Source of the DNA: Yeosuana marina
GTDB taxonomy: Bacteria > Bacteroidota > Bacteroidia > Flavobacteriales > Flavobacteriaceae
Length of the DNA: 64,000 bases
NCBI RefSeq assembly: GCF_011762485.1
Contig: NZ_JAAKGI010000002.1
Coordinates: forward strand, 301,073-365,072
Reading direction: 5' to 3'
The notes beneath the pieces were generated by a model, which was not told the origin of the DNA, made no database searches, and saw only the letters and a list, made by a program, of their open reading frames with translations. Made by a program: the position numbers and the translations under genes. Shown piece by piece: positions 17,667 through 25,859 of this stretch. Every line of letters starts with the position of its first letter. Position 1 is the stretch's first letter.

Positions 17667-19562
17667 ATGTTCAATTTAAACGCAATTCTGGGTGCAGCGT
17701 CAAAATTTGATTCCAATCAAAGTTTGATAAAAAGATTTATTATAAATCAAAAAAAATATCTGCTGCAATATTTATTGATGGGCTTAATTATAATTGCCTG
17801 TTACATATTGGCGATTATAAAAAGTGAGTATTATTATATTTATTTTAAGGAATTTCAATTAATACCCAATGTTGCAAATAATGCAAATAAAAGTTATCTA
17901 ACAAATCAATTTATATTTGAAGACGAAAACTTTTCAGATATTAAATCCACTAATCTAATTGAAAAAGTTCTTTATCAAAACAACTTATTTATAGAATGCT
18001 ATTCAAAGACATTTTCATTCAGTGGCAGACATCCTGAAAATAGAAATTCTTATTATAAAATCAGTATTAACAAAAATGCATATCAACTTATAAATGTTCC
18101 AATTTATTTAAAAGAGATATCCAAAGATTCAGTAAATGTTGAAATTAAATTTGACAAAGATCGGATTGCTTTAAATAATTATAGTGAACAGAAGTTAAGG
18201 TATATTAGAGCTGTTAATGATACAAGTTTCAATATAAAGTTAGGTGAAAAATTTACTAATAATTATATGGACTTAGTCATTAATCGCTCCTCAGGCGATT
18301 CTGTATCAAACTTCTTTTTCGAAATGAAGAGTTTAAAAGATTTATCAATGAATTTGAATCGAAACATAGAATTAAGTTCTGAAAAAGGGTATATAAAACT
18401 TTCCGTTTTGGGATTTCACCGCGATAATTTAGTGGAGTTTTCAAATAAACTAGTATTAGATTATGTAGAACATAAAAAAAGTAAGATAAAAAAGGAATTA
18501 ATAGATGAAAAAGGAAGACTGTTTAGGTTTAATATATTGTTGAATGATAGTTTGACTCATTATAAGTCAAATAGTAATTACATACAAAACATTAACAAAC
18601 CATTATTAAAGGGTATAGAAGAATTAATTTCTAAAAACAAAATCACTCAATTTCAACTGGAAGAGATGTCTAAGGGTGATTTTTTTTACTTAGAAAAGAT
18701 AAGTGATAGAATTTCTGAGAGAAGAAATGATTTTGATTACGAATATTTGTTCTTGATATTGTTTTTGTTTAGCGTATTAATTATAAATGTAACCGCTTAC
18801 TTGTTAAGAATGTTTGACCTTAAAAGTTTAGCAGAAATAAGAGAAATTATAGGAAATAGAAAGCATTTTTTAATTTCAAGCCTAAAAAGACGTGAGCATC
18901 CAATTAAAAGTAGAGATACAGGCTCACGATTTTCTGCGGAGTTAGATTCAATATCTTCATATTTAATTTATAATAAGGATAAGCCACAATATATATTAAT
19001 TGATTCCAGTCAATCGGGGGATGGAAAATCGTTTGTGACTCTAAACCTTGCTCTAAGCCTTGCAAGAATTGGTAAAAGAGTCATAGTTATAGGTGGAAAT
19101 CGTAAAACAGTGTATAATAAAGAAATACCTCAACCAAAGTTAGGTGATATTCTGAATATTGGATTAGGGGAATATCTTGTTGATAAAAATATTTCATTGA
19201 GGGAAGCAATTAATACTTATGAAGTTAACGGTATTCAGGTAGACATGATGCACTGGAGTAAAATTCCTCCAAGCCATATTTTAATAAAACTTATACATTC
19301 AAAGCGATTTAAAAAAATGCTTGCTAAAATAAAGAAGCAGTACGACTTTTTGCTGTTTGACTCTTCTTTATTTAATGTCGATTTTGAATTGGAATTTCTT
19401 CGCAAAAGTTCTGACTTAATATTGTATATAATTAGATTAGATTATACGAGATTTGGTTATCTAAAATTAAAATTGAATGACCCCGATTTGAAAGATAAAC
19501 CGATATTATTTGTAATTAATGATGTAAAAAAGAAAGAGTCCAAACTAAGGGAAGATGTTTAA
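17667..19562 (+). CDS. Wzc-like polysaccharide co-polymerase / BY-kinase-like protein
   Basis: 631 residues with two membrane helices (YLLQYLLMGLIIIACYILAII, ~31-51, and LFLILFLFSVLIINVTAYLL, ~356-375) bracketing a periplasmic, Wzz-like domain. A cytoplasmic ParA/BY-kinase-like domain follows: Walker A SQSGDGKSF (~447-455), NLALSLARIGKRVIVIGGN and a Walker B-like DFLLFDSSLF. The usual catalytic Asp pattern (VLLIDxDLR) is changed and there is no C-terminal Tyr cluster, so autokinase activity is doubtful. No glycosyltransferase or export genes are nearby, so it is an orphan. Confidence 0.7.
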   Translation: MFNLNAILGAASKFDSNQSLIKRFIINQKKYLLQYLLMGLIIIACYILAIIKSEYYYIYFKEFQLIPNVANNANKSYLTNQFIFEDENFSDIKSTNLIEKVLYQNNLFIECYSKTFSFSGRHPENRNSYYKISINKNAYQLINVPIYLKEISKDSVNVEIKFDKDRIALNNYSEQKLRYIRAVNDTSFNIKLGEKFTNNYMDLVINRSSGDSVSNFFFEMKSLKDLSMNLNRNIELSSEKGYIKLSVLGFHRDNLVEFSNKLVLDYVEHKKSKIKKELIDEKGRLFRFNILLNDSLTHYKSNSNYIQNINKPLLKGIEELISKNKITQFQLEEMSKGDFFYLEKISDRISERRNDFDYEYLFLILFLFSVLIINVTAYLLRMFDLKSLAEIREIIGNRKHFLISSLKRREHPIKSRDTGSRFSAELDSISSYLIYNKDKPQYILIDSSQSGDGKSFVTLNLALSLARIGKRVIVIGGNRKTVYNKEIPQPKLGDILNIGLGEYLVDKNISLREAINTYEVNGIQVDMMHWSKIPPSHILIKLIHSKRFKKMLAKIKKQYDFLLFDSSLFNVDFELEFLRKSSDLILYIIRLDYTRFGYLKLKLNDPDLKDKPILFVINDVKKKESKLREDV

Positions 19563-20096
19563 ATTATTTGATGGGTTAGGCATGCATTTAAAATAATACA
19601 CTCGATAATAAATGACCAATTATATTCACATAAGAGATAAATATTATTCAATATTATTGATTTATATATATGAGGTAATGTTAGGTGTAGACACAAGAAT
19701 CTCTAGTACTCAGAGATCCCTATTGCTTTAATGACATGAGTATAAAGTCAGTATGCAGGACAGAACGATACAACCATAAAACATTCGTTCATTTGGACTT
19801 CTTTATCACATTTATGATTTGTGACCCTTGCTAGGCGTTTCCTTGTATCTACCTCGAACTTCCATGCTTTTCTTGAAGTCCCTTTTCGTTTCAATATCTC
19901 TTGACGAAAACAGTGTTCCAACATATAAAATCAAGAGAATTTATAAAACCTTTTAATATAGTTTTTAGATAACTATAAAACTCATTACAAAGATAGTTTG
20001 TATAACAATCGATTTTGACTATTTGTTATGAAGTTATAGGCAATTATGTTAAATTTTGGATGCCAAATAAAGAGTGTAAAATTAAGCTGTGTGTAA
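19563..20096. other. Gene-poor stretch with possible decayed ORF
   Basis: No confident gene. On the minus strand a 58-codon frame (19748-19924) encodes a basic, Cys-containing peptide (FRQEILKRKGTSRKAWKFE...) with more codon-like composition than its surroundings. It may be the tail of a lost gene; I do not recognise it. Confidence 0.3.
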
Positions 20097-20789
20097 TTAA
20101 TCTGGGTATTGGTAATGAGGATTCTTTAAGTCCACTAAATAGTTTAATTTTTTCCAGAATTCCTTATCTGATAAGCTAGGATTTTCTATTCTTAGTGCCT
20201 TCCATTGATACATATTTCTGTAATCATTAATCGGGTAGTAATTATAATCGCTGAAAATTGAATTAATATTAAATAAGTGTAGGGCAATGAATTCTGCTCC
20301 TTTAGAAAAGTTGCTCTTTTGTTTGTCGTTTTGAAAACAATAATTCACAAAAGTTTTGATTACAGATTCTTTAAAATGTAGGCAAATAAATAATAATTTA
20401 TCTTTTTCGTTATTGTTTTTGAAAACAAGTCTAACCTCTTTATAAAACTTGCTTTTGGGGTAGATACCCCCAAATTCTCCTTCCAACATTTTTTTCTCAA
20501 TATTATCTAGAAACATCTTTTTAGAAATATTAAGCCCTGCAATAATATTAGCCTCGATATAGCTTTTAGATATTCTTGTTTCTTTTTCATTATTAGAATT
20601 GAGTTTAACTATTTTGAAATCCTTTTTATAGTTTTCGAAATCATTAATTAATCTTAATTCAAAAGAGCTCAAATAATCGTTGATGCCCTTTTTAAGTTTC
20701 TTTACATAATGTTTTAGAAGAATCTTTCTGGTGTATATAACAGCAAATATTAGAGCGATTAAAGCTATATAAATAAATGCGTCAACCAT
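20097..20789 (-). CDS. Membrane-anchored protein of unknown function
   Basis: 230 residues. One N-terminal transmembrane helix (AFIYIALIALIFAVIY, residues ~4-19) is followed by a Lys-rich linker and a helical cytoplasmic domain with a C-terminal Trp/Tyr-rich part (ENPSLSDKEFWKKLNYLVDLKNP). No known family is recognised. It is divergent from a small XRE regulator gene 104 bp away, which may control it. Confidence 0.55.
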   Translation of the reverse strand: MVDAFIYIALIALIFAVIYTRKILLKHYVKKLKKGINDYLSSFELRLINDFENYKKDFKIVKLNSNNEKETRISKSYIEANIIAGLNISKKMFLDNIEKKMLEGEFGGIYPKSKFYKEVRLVFKNNNEKDKLLFICLHFKESVIKTFVNYCFQNDKQKSNFSKGAEFIALHLFNINSIFSDYNYYPINDYRNMYQWKALRIENPSLSDKEFWKKLNYLVDLKNPHYQYPD

Positions 20790-20893
20790 ATTTAAAGGGA
20801 TTTCTTATTAGATTGTTGTAAATGAGATTAGGGTTTTATTAAAATTAAAGTAGGCATATATGTTTACATTCAGAGTAAATATATAAAGTATTA

Positions 20894-21166
20894 TTGACAT
20901 GTATGTCAATTGATGCTGAGAAACTAAAATCTTATAAAATACTCTTTGGTCTAAACTTAAAAAAAATTAGAGAGTCAAAAGGGTTGTCTCAATTTGAGCT
21001 AGCTTCAGCAATTAATGATTTAACATCAAATTCTGAATTTGAAAAGACAACAATTTCAAGGATAGAAAATGGTAGAACGAATATTACACTAACTACTGCA
21101 ATAAAATTATCGTTAGCACTTAGTATTGAGCTTAAGGAACTTTTTAGTGTTAAAATAAGCGATTAA
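20894..21166 (+). CDS. XRE-family HTH regulator
   Basis: 90 residues, essentially a single Cro/CI-type HTH: LKKIRESKGLSQFELASAI...EKTTISRIENGRTNITLTTAIKLSLALSIELKELF. It lies between the divergent membrane-protein gene and the convergent three-gene ATPase/nuclease system and is a plausible repressor of one of them. The start is the ATG at 20897 or the codon at 20894; the domain is unaffected. Confidence 0.8.
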   Translation: MTCMSIDAEKLKSYKILFGLNLKKIRESKGLSQFELASAINDLTSNSEFEKTTISRIENGRTNITLTTAIKLSLALSIELKELFSVKISD

Positions 21167-21251
21167 AATCTAAATAAAACTCTCTAGTAATCTTTACTTA
21201 ATTTGTATTAGACCTTTTTTTACATTTTCAAAGTAGAGTGGTTTTATAAAA

Positions 21252-23171
21252 TTAACTACCTATATCAAAAACTCTTCTTTTTAGTAATTTGTTTTGTTTG
21301 GTAATTCTATCAAATACTTTGTTTTTGAATTTTTCAGGATATTTTTGTAAACCTGTAGTTAAAATAATTTGCGATTCATTCATTGATGATTTGTTGTTTC
21401 CTATTTCATCAATTAAAGATATTGCATTGATTAAGTCAGCATCATCAATACCAATATTTTCTGGTGTATCAATTAATAAAAAACTAGGAAATTTAATGTC
21501 TAATGTCAGAGATAAATGTAAAAGAGTATAAAAATACATAAGCCTTTTACTGACATTTGAACTTGCTTCTTTATATGAACCTGAATTTATTATTGGCATA
21601 TAATCATCAGGGGAAATTCTAGCAGAGGTACAGTCAAAAAGAGCCTTTTCCATTAGTGAATAATATTTCTTGTTAAAAGAAATAATAATATCATCCATAT
21701 TTTTACTTGCTTCTAATTTAAGCAATTCCATATCTCTTTTTCTTGCCTCAACTCTTTGGTCAATCGATGTTTTGTCTTTTTCAAGTTGTTCTCTTTTTTG
21801 TTCAATTTTTATTTGTTGCCTTAAATTTGAAATTGATTTTTCAATACTGAAAACTTTATCATTCACTTCTTTTAATTCTAAATTTTTAACTATCCGCCTT
21901 CCTTTAACTAAATAATTTATTTGTGATTTTAGGTCATTTAATTTATAATCTAATTGAGCTATTAAGTCATTTTTTTTTAATATTTCATTTTTATAGGAGT
22001 CTAACGCGTTATCAATAGTTTCTATGTTTTTTTGTTTGGATTTCAAAATATTAAAATACTCTTCTTTAGTGTAAAAAAACTTTTGATATTGTTCATCAGT
22101 AACTGTATTTCCACAGATACATTTATTTTCTTCTCTGACAGATTTTTGTAAACAGTAAGGACATGTGTCTGGAGAAAACAAATTTAATTTTTCATTGGCT
22201 ATGATTATTTTTGTCATGTGAGTAACCTCTAAAATTAAATCCGATTTTAATCGTTTTACTTTCCTATAGTCTAATAAAATTGAAGCTTTTGCTTTTTTTA
22301 AATCAATTAATTTTTCTTCATAATTAGAGTATTCTCTCCTTTTTGAACTTATTATTTCTGTATTCGATTTAGTGGAGTTTTCATTGCTATTTATTGATTC
22401 TCTATAATCTTCTAACCTTCTTAATTGTGAGGATAACTCATTTAGGTCTTTATTAAGATTATATGAATTTTTGCCTTCAAACTCTAATGACTCACTAATA
22501 TTTAGGCTTTCAAAATTTTGAATTAATGCTTTGATTGTTGCCTTTTCCTCTAAAACCTTTCTGTAATCCGCAATAGCTTGATAGTAGTCACCAAAAGAAT
22601 TGCCAGTCAAAATTTCAAAAATGGCTTTTTTTATAATAGATGAATCTGAAACATAATTTTCGTTATCAGGTCTTTTGTAAATTCTATCAGGAGAAGTAGT
22701 TTGGTCATAATAGAATAATCTAGCTAAATCATAGAAATTTATTTTATAATACTCAGAGCCTTGATAAATATCAACAACTTTAATATTTAGTTTATTTAAA
22801 ATCCAATCAGAAAACGTGAAATCTTTTTTAGGGCTTCTATTTATTGGTAGGGTTTTGACTTCATTTTGGCTTATAATATGAATGTCATAACTATAAAAAT
22901 ATCTGGTAACCGTGTAACTAATATCACTAATTAAAAAAGTTAATTCCACATAATTCGAATTATCCTTGATAATTTGCTGATGGTCATCATTTTTATCTTC
23001 TTTGAACCATTTAACATTTCCTCCAAAACCGAAATATATTAAACTGGAAAATGTAGTTTTTCCAGAACCGTTTTCTCCTTCAAGAATATTAATTCCAGAG
23101 GACAATATTGGTGATTCATAAATATAATCGTTGCCGATATATTTAACTTGTTTAATTAATAAGTTGCTCAT
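21252..23171 (-). CDS. SMC/Rad50-like ATPase of a Lamassu/ABC-3C-type system (LmuB-like)
   Basis: 639 residues: an N-terminal Walker A (GENGSGKTTFSSLIYFGFGG, ~33-52), long coiled coils interrupted near residue 340 by a Zn-hook-like pair CPYC...CICG, a signature-like region (NVSKRLMYFYTLLHLS) and a Walker B LLIDTPENIGIDD (~562-574) with a C-terminal ILTTG. Small SMC-like ATPases of this size partner with a nuclease effector and a middle component in Lamassu and ABC three-component systems. The start overlaps the upstream gene by 20 bp, and the order effector, middle, ATPase matches such systems. Confidence 0.8.
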   Translation of the reverse strand: MSNLLIKQVKYIGNDYIYESPILSSGINILEGENGSGKTTFSSLIYFGFGGNVKWFKEDKNDDHQQIIKDNSNYVELTFLISDISYTVTRYFYSYDIHIISQNEVKTLPINRSPKKDFTFSDWILNKLNIKVVDIYQGSEYYKINFYDLARLFYYDQTTSPDRIYKRPDNENYVSDSSIIKKAIFEILTGNSFGDYYQAIADYRKVLEEKATIKALIQNFESLNISESLEFEGKNSYNLNKDLNELSSQLRRLEDYRESINSNENSTKSNTEIISSKRREYSNYEEKLIDLKKAKASILLDYRKVKRLKSDLILEVTHMTKIIIANEKLNLFSPDTCPYCLQKSVREENKCICGNTVTDEQYQKFFYTKEEYFNILKSKQKNIETIDNALDSYKNEILKKNDLIAQLDYKLNDLKSQINYLVKGRRIVKNLELKEVNDKVFSIEKSISNLRQQIKIEQKREQLEKDKTSIDQRVEARKRDMELLKLEASKNMDDIIISFNKKYYSLMEKALFDCTSARISPDDYMPIINSGSYKEASSNVSKRLMYFYTLLHLSLTLDIKFPSFLLIDTPENIGIDDADLINAISLIDEIGNNKSSMNESQIILTTGLQKYPEKFKNKVFDRITKQNKLLKRRVFDIGS

Positions 23172-23700
23172 TTAGAACTCCATGTTTAAAATACAGTTGG
23201 TCTAGCATATTTTTAATATCAATTATTGATATTCTTTGGATGATGCTCTTTAATCTCTTTGCATTGTTCCTTTCAATATCGAACAACTTTCCCCTTAAAA
23301 AATCACTAGAAACATTTTTTTTATTTAAAGATATATTTAGCTTTTCTAGTTTTTTATCTGTTAATATTAGATAGTTTTCATTAGTCAAAGTGAAAACTAA
23401 TTGATTTATGGTTTTAATTCTTAGTAAGGAATTAGTGAATGACTGGTTTAGTAATTCTCTGTCTATTTCATTGATTTGTTGGTTGTCATTTTCAAAACTA
23501 TTTTCGATAACATCAATTAATTTGTCATCAGAAACAAAATCAATTAAAAATGAAAGTTTCCTGTGGTCTTTAAGCGAGCTTTTTCCATCTACGCAACCTA
23601 AAACATATAAAATAATGAATATATTATAAGTTAGGAAATTATAATCTTCTCCTTTTATAAACATTATTCTTTTTTTTATTGAAATATCTTTTTCCATCAA
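23152..23700 (-). CDS. Middle component of the ABC three-component system (LmuC-like)
   Basis: 182 residues, mostly helical and charged, without enzymatic motifs. Overlaps with both neighbours (4 bp with the upstream nuclease-like gene, 20 bp with the ATPase gene) show a tight operon. Position and size fit the middle component (MC/LmuC) that bridges ATPase and effector. Assignment rests on context rather than a recognised motif. Confidence 0.6.
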   Translation of the reverse strand: MMEKDISIKKRIMFIKGEDYNFLTYNIFIILYVLGCVDGKSSLKDHRKLSFLIDFVSDDKLIDVIENSFENDNQQINEIDRELLNQSFTNSLLRIKTINQLVFTLTNENYLILTDKKLEKLNISLNKKNVSSDFLRGKLFDIERNNAKRLKSIIQRISIIDIKNMLDQLYFKHGVLNEQLIN

Positions 23701-24911
23701 TCAAATGCTAAATAACAACTATCAATAAACTCAATAAATAGCTCGAATATTATTCCTTTCCTTTCAATACCATAATCATATTGTTTTTGTAAATCCCGAA
23801 ATTCTCTGACACAGCCTTTATTAATGGAGGAAATAATACTATTAATTTCGTCTTCTGTAAAAATCGAATCATTTTTTTTAATGATTAAATTATCAAGCTC
23901 CTTGTCACAAAAATCAAAAACTCTATACTTTAGAGATAAGTATTGAGTTGAATTTTTAAGTGAAGTTTCAGCAACTTTTGCCATAGCTACTGTTCTTTCT
24001 AGTTGACTTAGTTTTTTTTGGTTAAAGGTTGGGCAAACAGCTAATATTTTGTTTTTTAAATTTCTAATATCTGTAGGTTTTTCAATATTTTCCCATAATT
24101 TATGTACCTCATCGAAGGGTAGATTGTTTTTTTGATATAAAGCATTTGAAAATCTCAATTCGATATCTGCAAGCCCAACTAGTTGAAAGATTTTATGTTT
24201 TTTTAGAGTTTTAGATTCGACTAAATCTAAAAGATTTGATTTGATTAGTTCTTGCTGTTCTTTGTTGTCATATTTGCTATAAAATTTGCAATTCTTTATT
24301 AAATCAATAACAATTTCTTCTAATTCATCAACTGATGCAAAGCCAAAAATCCAATTTATTTGGTTTAGAAACCCAATCCATGATTCATTTGAAATAGTTG
24401 GCATTGTATTAATAGTTCTTCCCGAATCTGGATTTGAGGAATAATTTTCCTTATAATAATCAAAGAGAATATCTTGAGTCACTTTAGCTACTGCTTTAAT
24501 TCTAATAGAATTTTTACTACTTAATTCTTCAATTATTTTTTCTTTTGGAAGAGTTATATTTAACTTTTTTATTCTATTAGTAGTGTTTTCTTTAGTTACG
24601 TTGTTGGTACTTAAAAAACAAAAACTAATAGAATCAGAAAGTTCGTTTTCAACCCAAATATCTAAAAAGCTACATAAAGAGTTTAAAATTTCTTCACTAT
24701 TAATCGAGAATTTCGAGTCAGGGTCGTAATTTTTATTTTGCTCAAAGATTTCAGATTTTTCTTTTAAAACATAAACATCTTCAAGAATTTCTATTGCAAC
24801 AGCAATATCTTCATTTGGGTTTTCTTGGATATGTTTTAGAATGTATTCAACAGCCCTTAGCTTTTGTAATCTCAGGGCTTCAATCAATCCTTTTGCTTCT
24901 CTATTTATCAT
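23697..24911 (-). CDS. Putative nuclease effector of Lamassu/ABC-3C-like system (LmuA-like)
   Basis: 404 residues. The N-terminus (LRLQKLRAVEYILKHIQ...VAIEILEDVYVL...EIFEQNKNY) has the spacing of a DUF4297/Cap4-like PD-(D/E)xK fold: E/D around residues 41-45 and QxK (QNK) at 58-60, then SFCFLSTNNVTKE, a typical strand. The rest is helical. First gene of a leftward operon with a middle component and an SMC-like ATPase. In known Lamassu systems the ATPase senses foreign DNA and releases the nuclease to cause abortive infection. The effector match is from motif reading only. Confidence 0.6.
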   Translation of the reverse strand: MINREAKGLIEALRLQKLRAVEYILKHIQENPNEDIAVAIEILEDVYVLKEKSEIFEQNKNYDPDSKFSINSEEILNSLCSFLDIWVENELSDSISFCFLSTNNVTKENTTNRIKKLNITLPKEKIIEELSSKNSIRIKAVAKVTQDILFDYYKENYSSNPDSGRTINTMPTISNESWIGFLNQINWIFGFASVDELEEIVIDLIKNCKFYSKYDNKEQQELIKSNLLDLVESKTLKKHKIFQLVGLADIELRFSNALYQKNNLPFDEVHKLWENIEKPTDIRNLKNKILAVCPTFNQKKLSQLERTVAMAKVAETSLKNSTQYLSLKYRVFDFCDKELDNLIIKKNDSIFTEDEINSIISSINKGCVREFRDLQKQYDYGIERKGIIFELFIEFIDSCYLAFD

Positions 24912-24987
24912 TTAGTAAAAAAAGGTGTGTATCTTAAGGAGGATTTTTTTTACTTTTAACAAAGCTAACTAAATTATTTATAAAATA

Positions 24988-25497
24988 ATGTCTAAACTTC
25001 ACCTAAAAGGATTTTCAGAAAGTATAGAATTTTATTATTATGAAATGTTAATGAATGAGTTGTTGTCAGATTTTAATTCAAGTAGGGGTTTTGAGTTGAA
25101 ACTTCCAAAAGTAGAAGACACATTAGATGACACCGTTTTAAATATAATTGAACAGTTTAGAAAGTATTTTATTAGACGGGTTAAAATTATCACTATCGAA
25201 AAAACTGTTAAATATAAAAGTAGTATTATTGAGTATAAAAGCGAACAGCGTTCCGTGTTGAAGGCTATACATGAAATAGATGGTGCTAGTTCACAAATTG
25301 ACACATGGAAGGATAAGATAAATGAAGGTAGTTATATTGAACATAAAACTGTTGATAAGATTAAGAACTTGTTTTATCTTTTAAAATATGAATTATATTT
25401 TGATTATCTCAGGCTTAATAAAGCTGTTTTAACTGATTTGCTGGGGTTTTTAAGAAACAATTATAGAACAGCTTGGTGTTATGAATTCTGTGTCTAA
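24988..25497 (+). CDS. Helical protein of unknown function
   Basis: 169 residues, strongly helical with Tyr/Phe-rich ends (FYYYEMLMNELLSDF...YFDYLRLNKAVLTDLLGFLRNNYRTAWCYEFCV). No domain is recognised. It is divergent from the Lamassu-like operon (76 bp) and overlaps the next small HTH gene by 17 bp, so the two are probably co-expressed. Confidence 0.5.
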   Translation: MSKLHLKGFSESIEFYYYEMLMNELLSDFNSSRGFELKLPKVEDTLDDTVLNIIEQFRKYFIRRVKIITIEKTVKYKSSIIEYKSEQRSVLKAIHEIDGASSQIDTWKDKINEGSYIEHKTVDKIKNLFYLLKYELYFDYLRLNKAVLTDLLGFLRNNYRTAWCYEFCV

Positions 25498-25693
25498 TGA
25501 TATTAATATTGCTGTTGTCAAGAGTAATTCGTTAAACTATGAGGGAAAAGTTAAGAGTAATTTATTGACTGTTTCAGAAGCTTGTAATTTGTTGAATAAA
25601 GGTAGAACGACAATACATAATTGGACAAAAAAAGGATTTATAACAAAGCATAATATTGGCGGATCCACCTATTACTGTATAGGGCGGACATAG
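25481..25693 (+). CDS. HTH_17/excisionase-type DNA-binding protein, probably C-terminally truncated
   Basis: 70 residues: SEACNLLNKGRTTIHNWTKKGFITKHNIGGSTYY is a MerR/AlpA-type HTH. The usual basic helix after GGxxYY (often KxxEIxxL) is replaced by CIGRT and a stop exactly where insertion-sequence-like DNA begins, so the last ~15-20 residues may have been lost. The start overlaps the preceding gene. Confidence 0.55.
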   Translation: MNSVSNDINIAVVKSNSLNYEGKVKSNLLTVSEACNLLNKGRTTIHNWTKKGFITKHNIGGSTYYCIGRT

Positions 25694-25835
25694 TGAGCCA
25701 CCTACAGCGGATAAAAGTAAGCATAGCACCAATTATTGCAAATCCTTTTATATCTTAGGCTAAAACGAGTTTTGAAGTGGATCAAAAAATTCCGTTTTCA
25801 GTGGTTCACTTTGGCCGTTTTTTGCAATATAGATA
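25693..25835. mobile_element. Possible insertion-sequence end remnant
   Basis: GTGAGCCAC near 25693 and GTGGTTCAC near 25800 form an imperfect inverted repeat. The stretch between them has the higher-GC, G-rich composition of IS ends in this phylum and differs from the flanking AT-rich DNA. No transposase is present, so this would be a solo end that truncated the HTH gene. Family uncertain (IS21-like is a guess). Confidence 0.3.
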
Positions 25836-25859
25836 GAGATTCTATTTAGGAGTATATAT

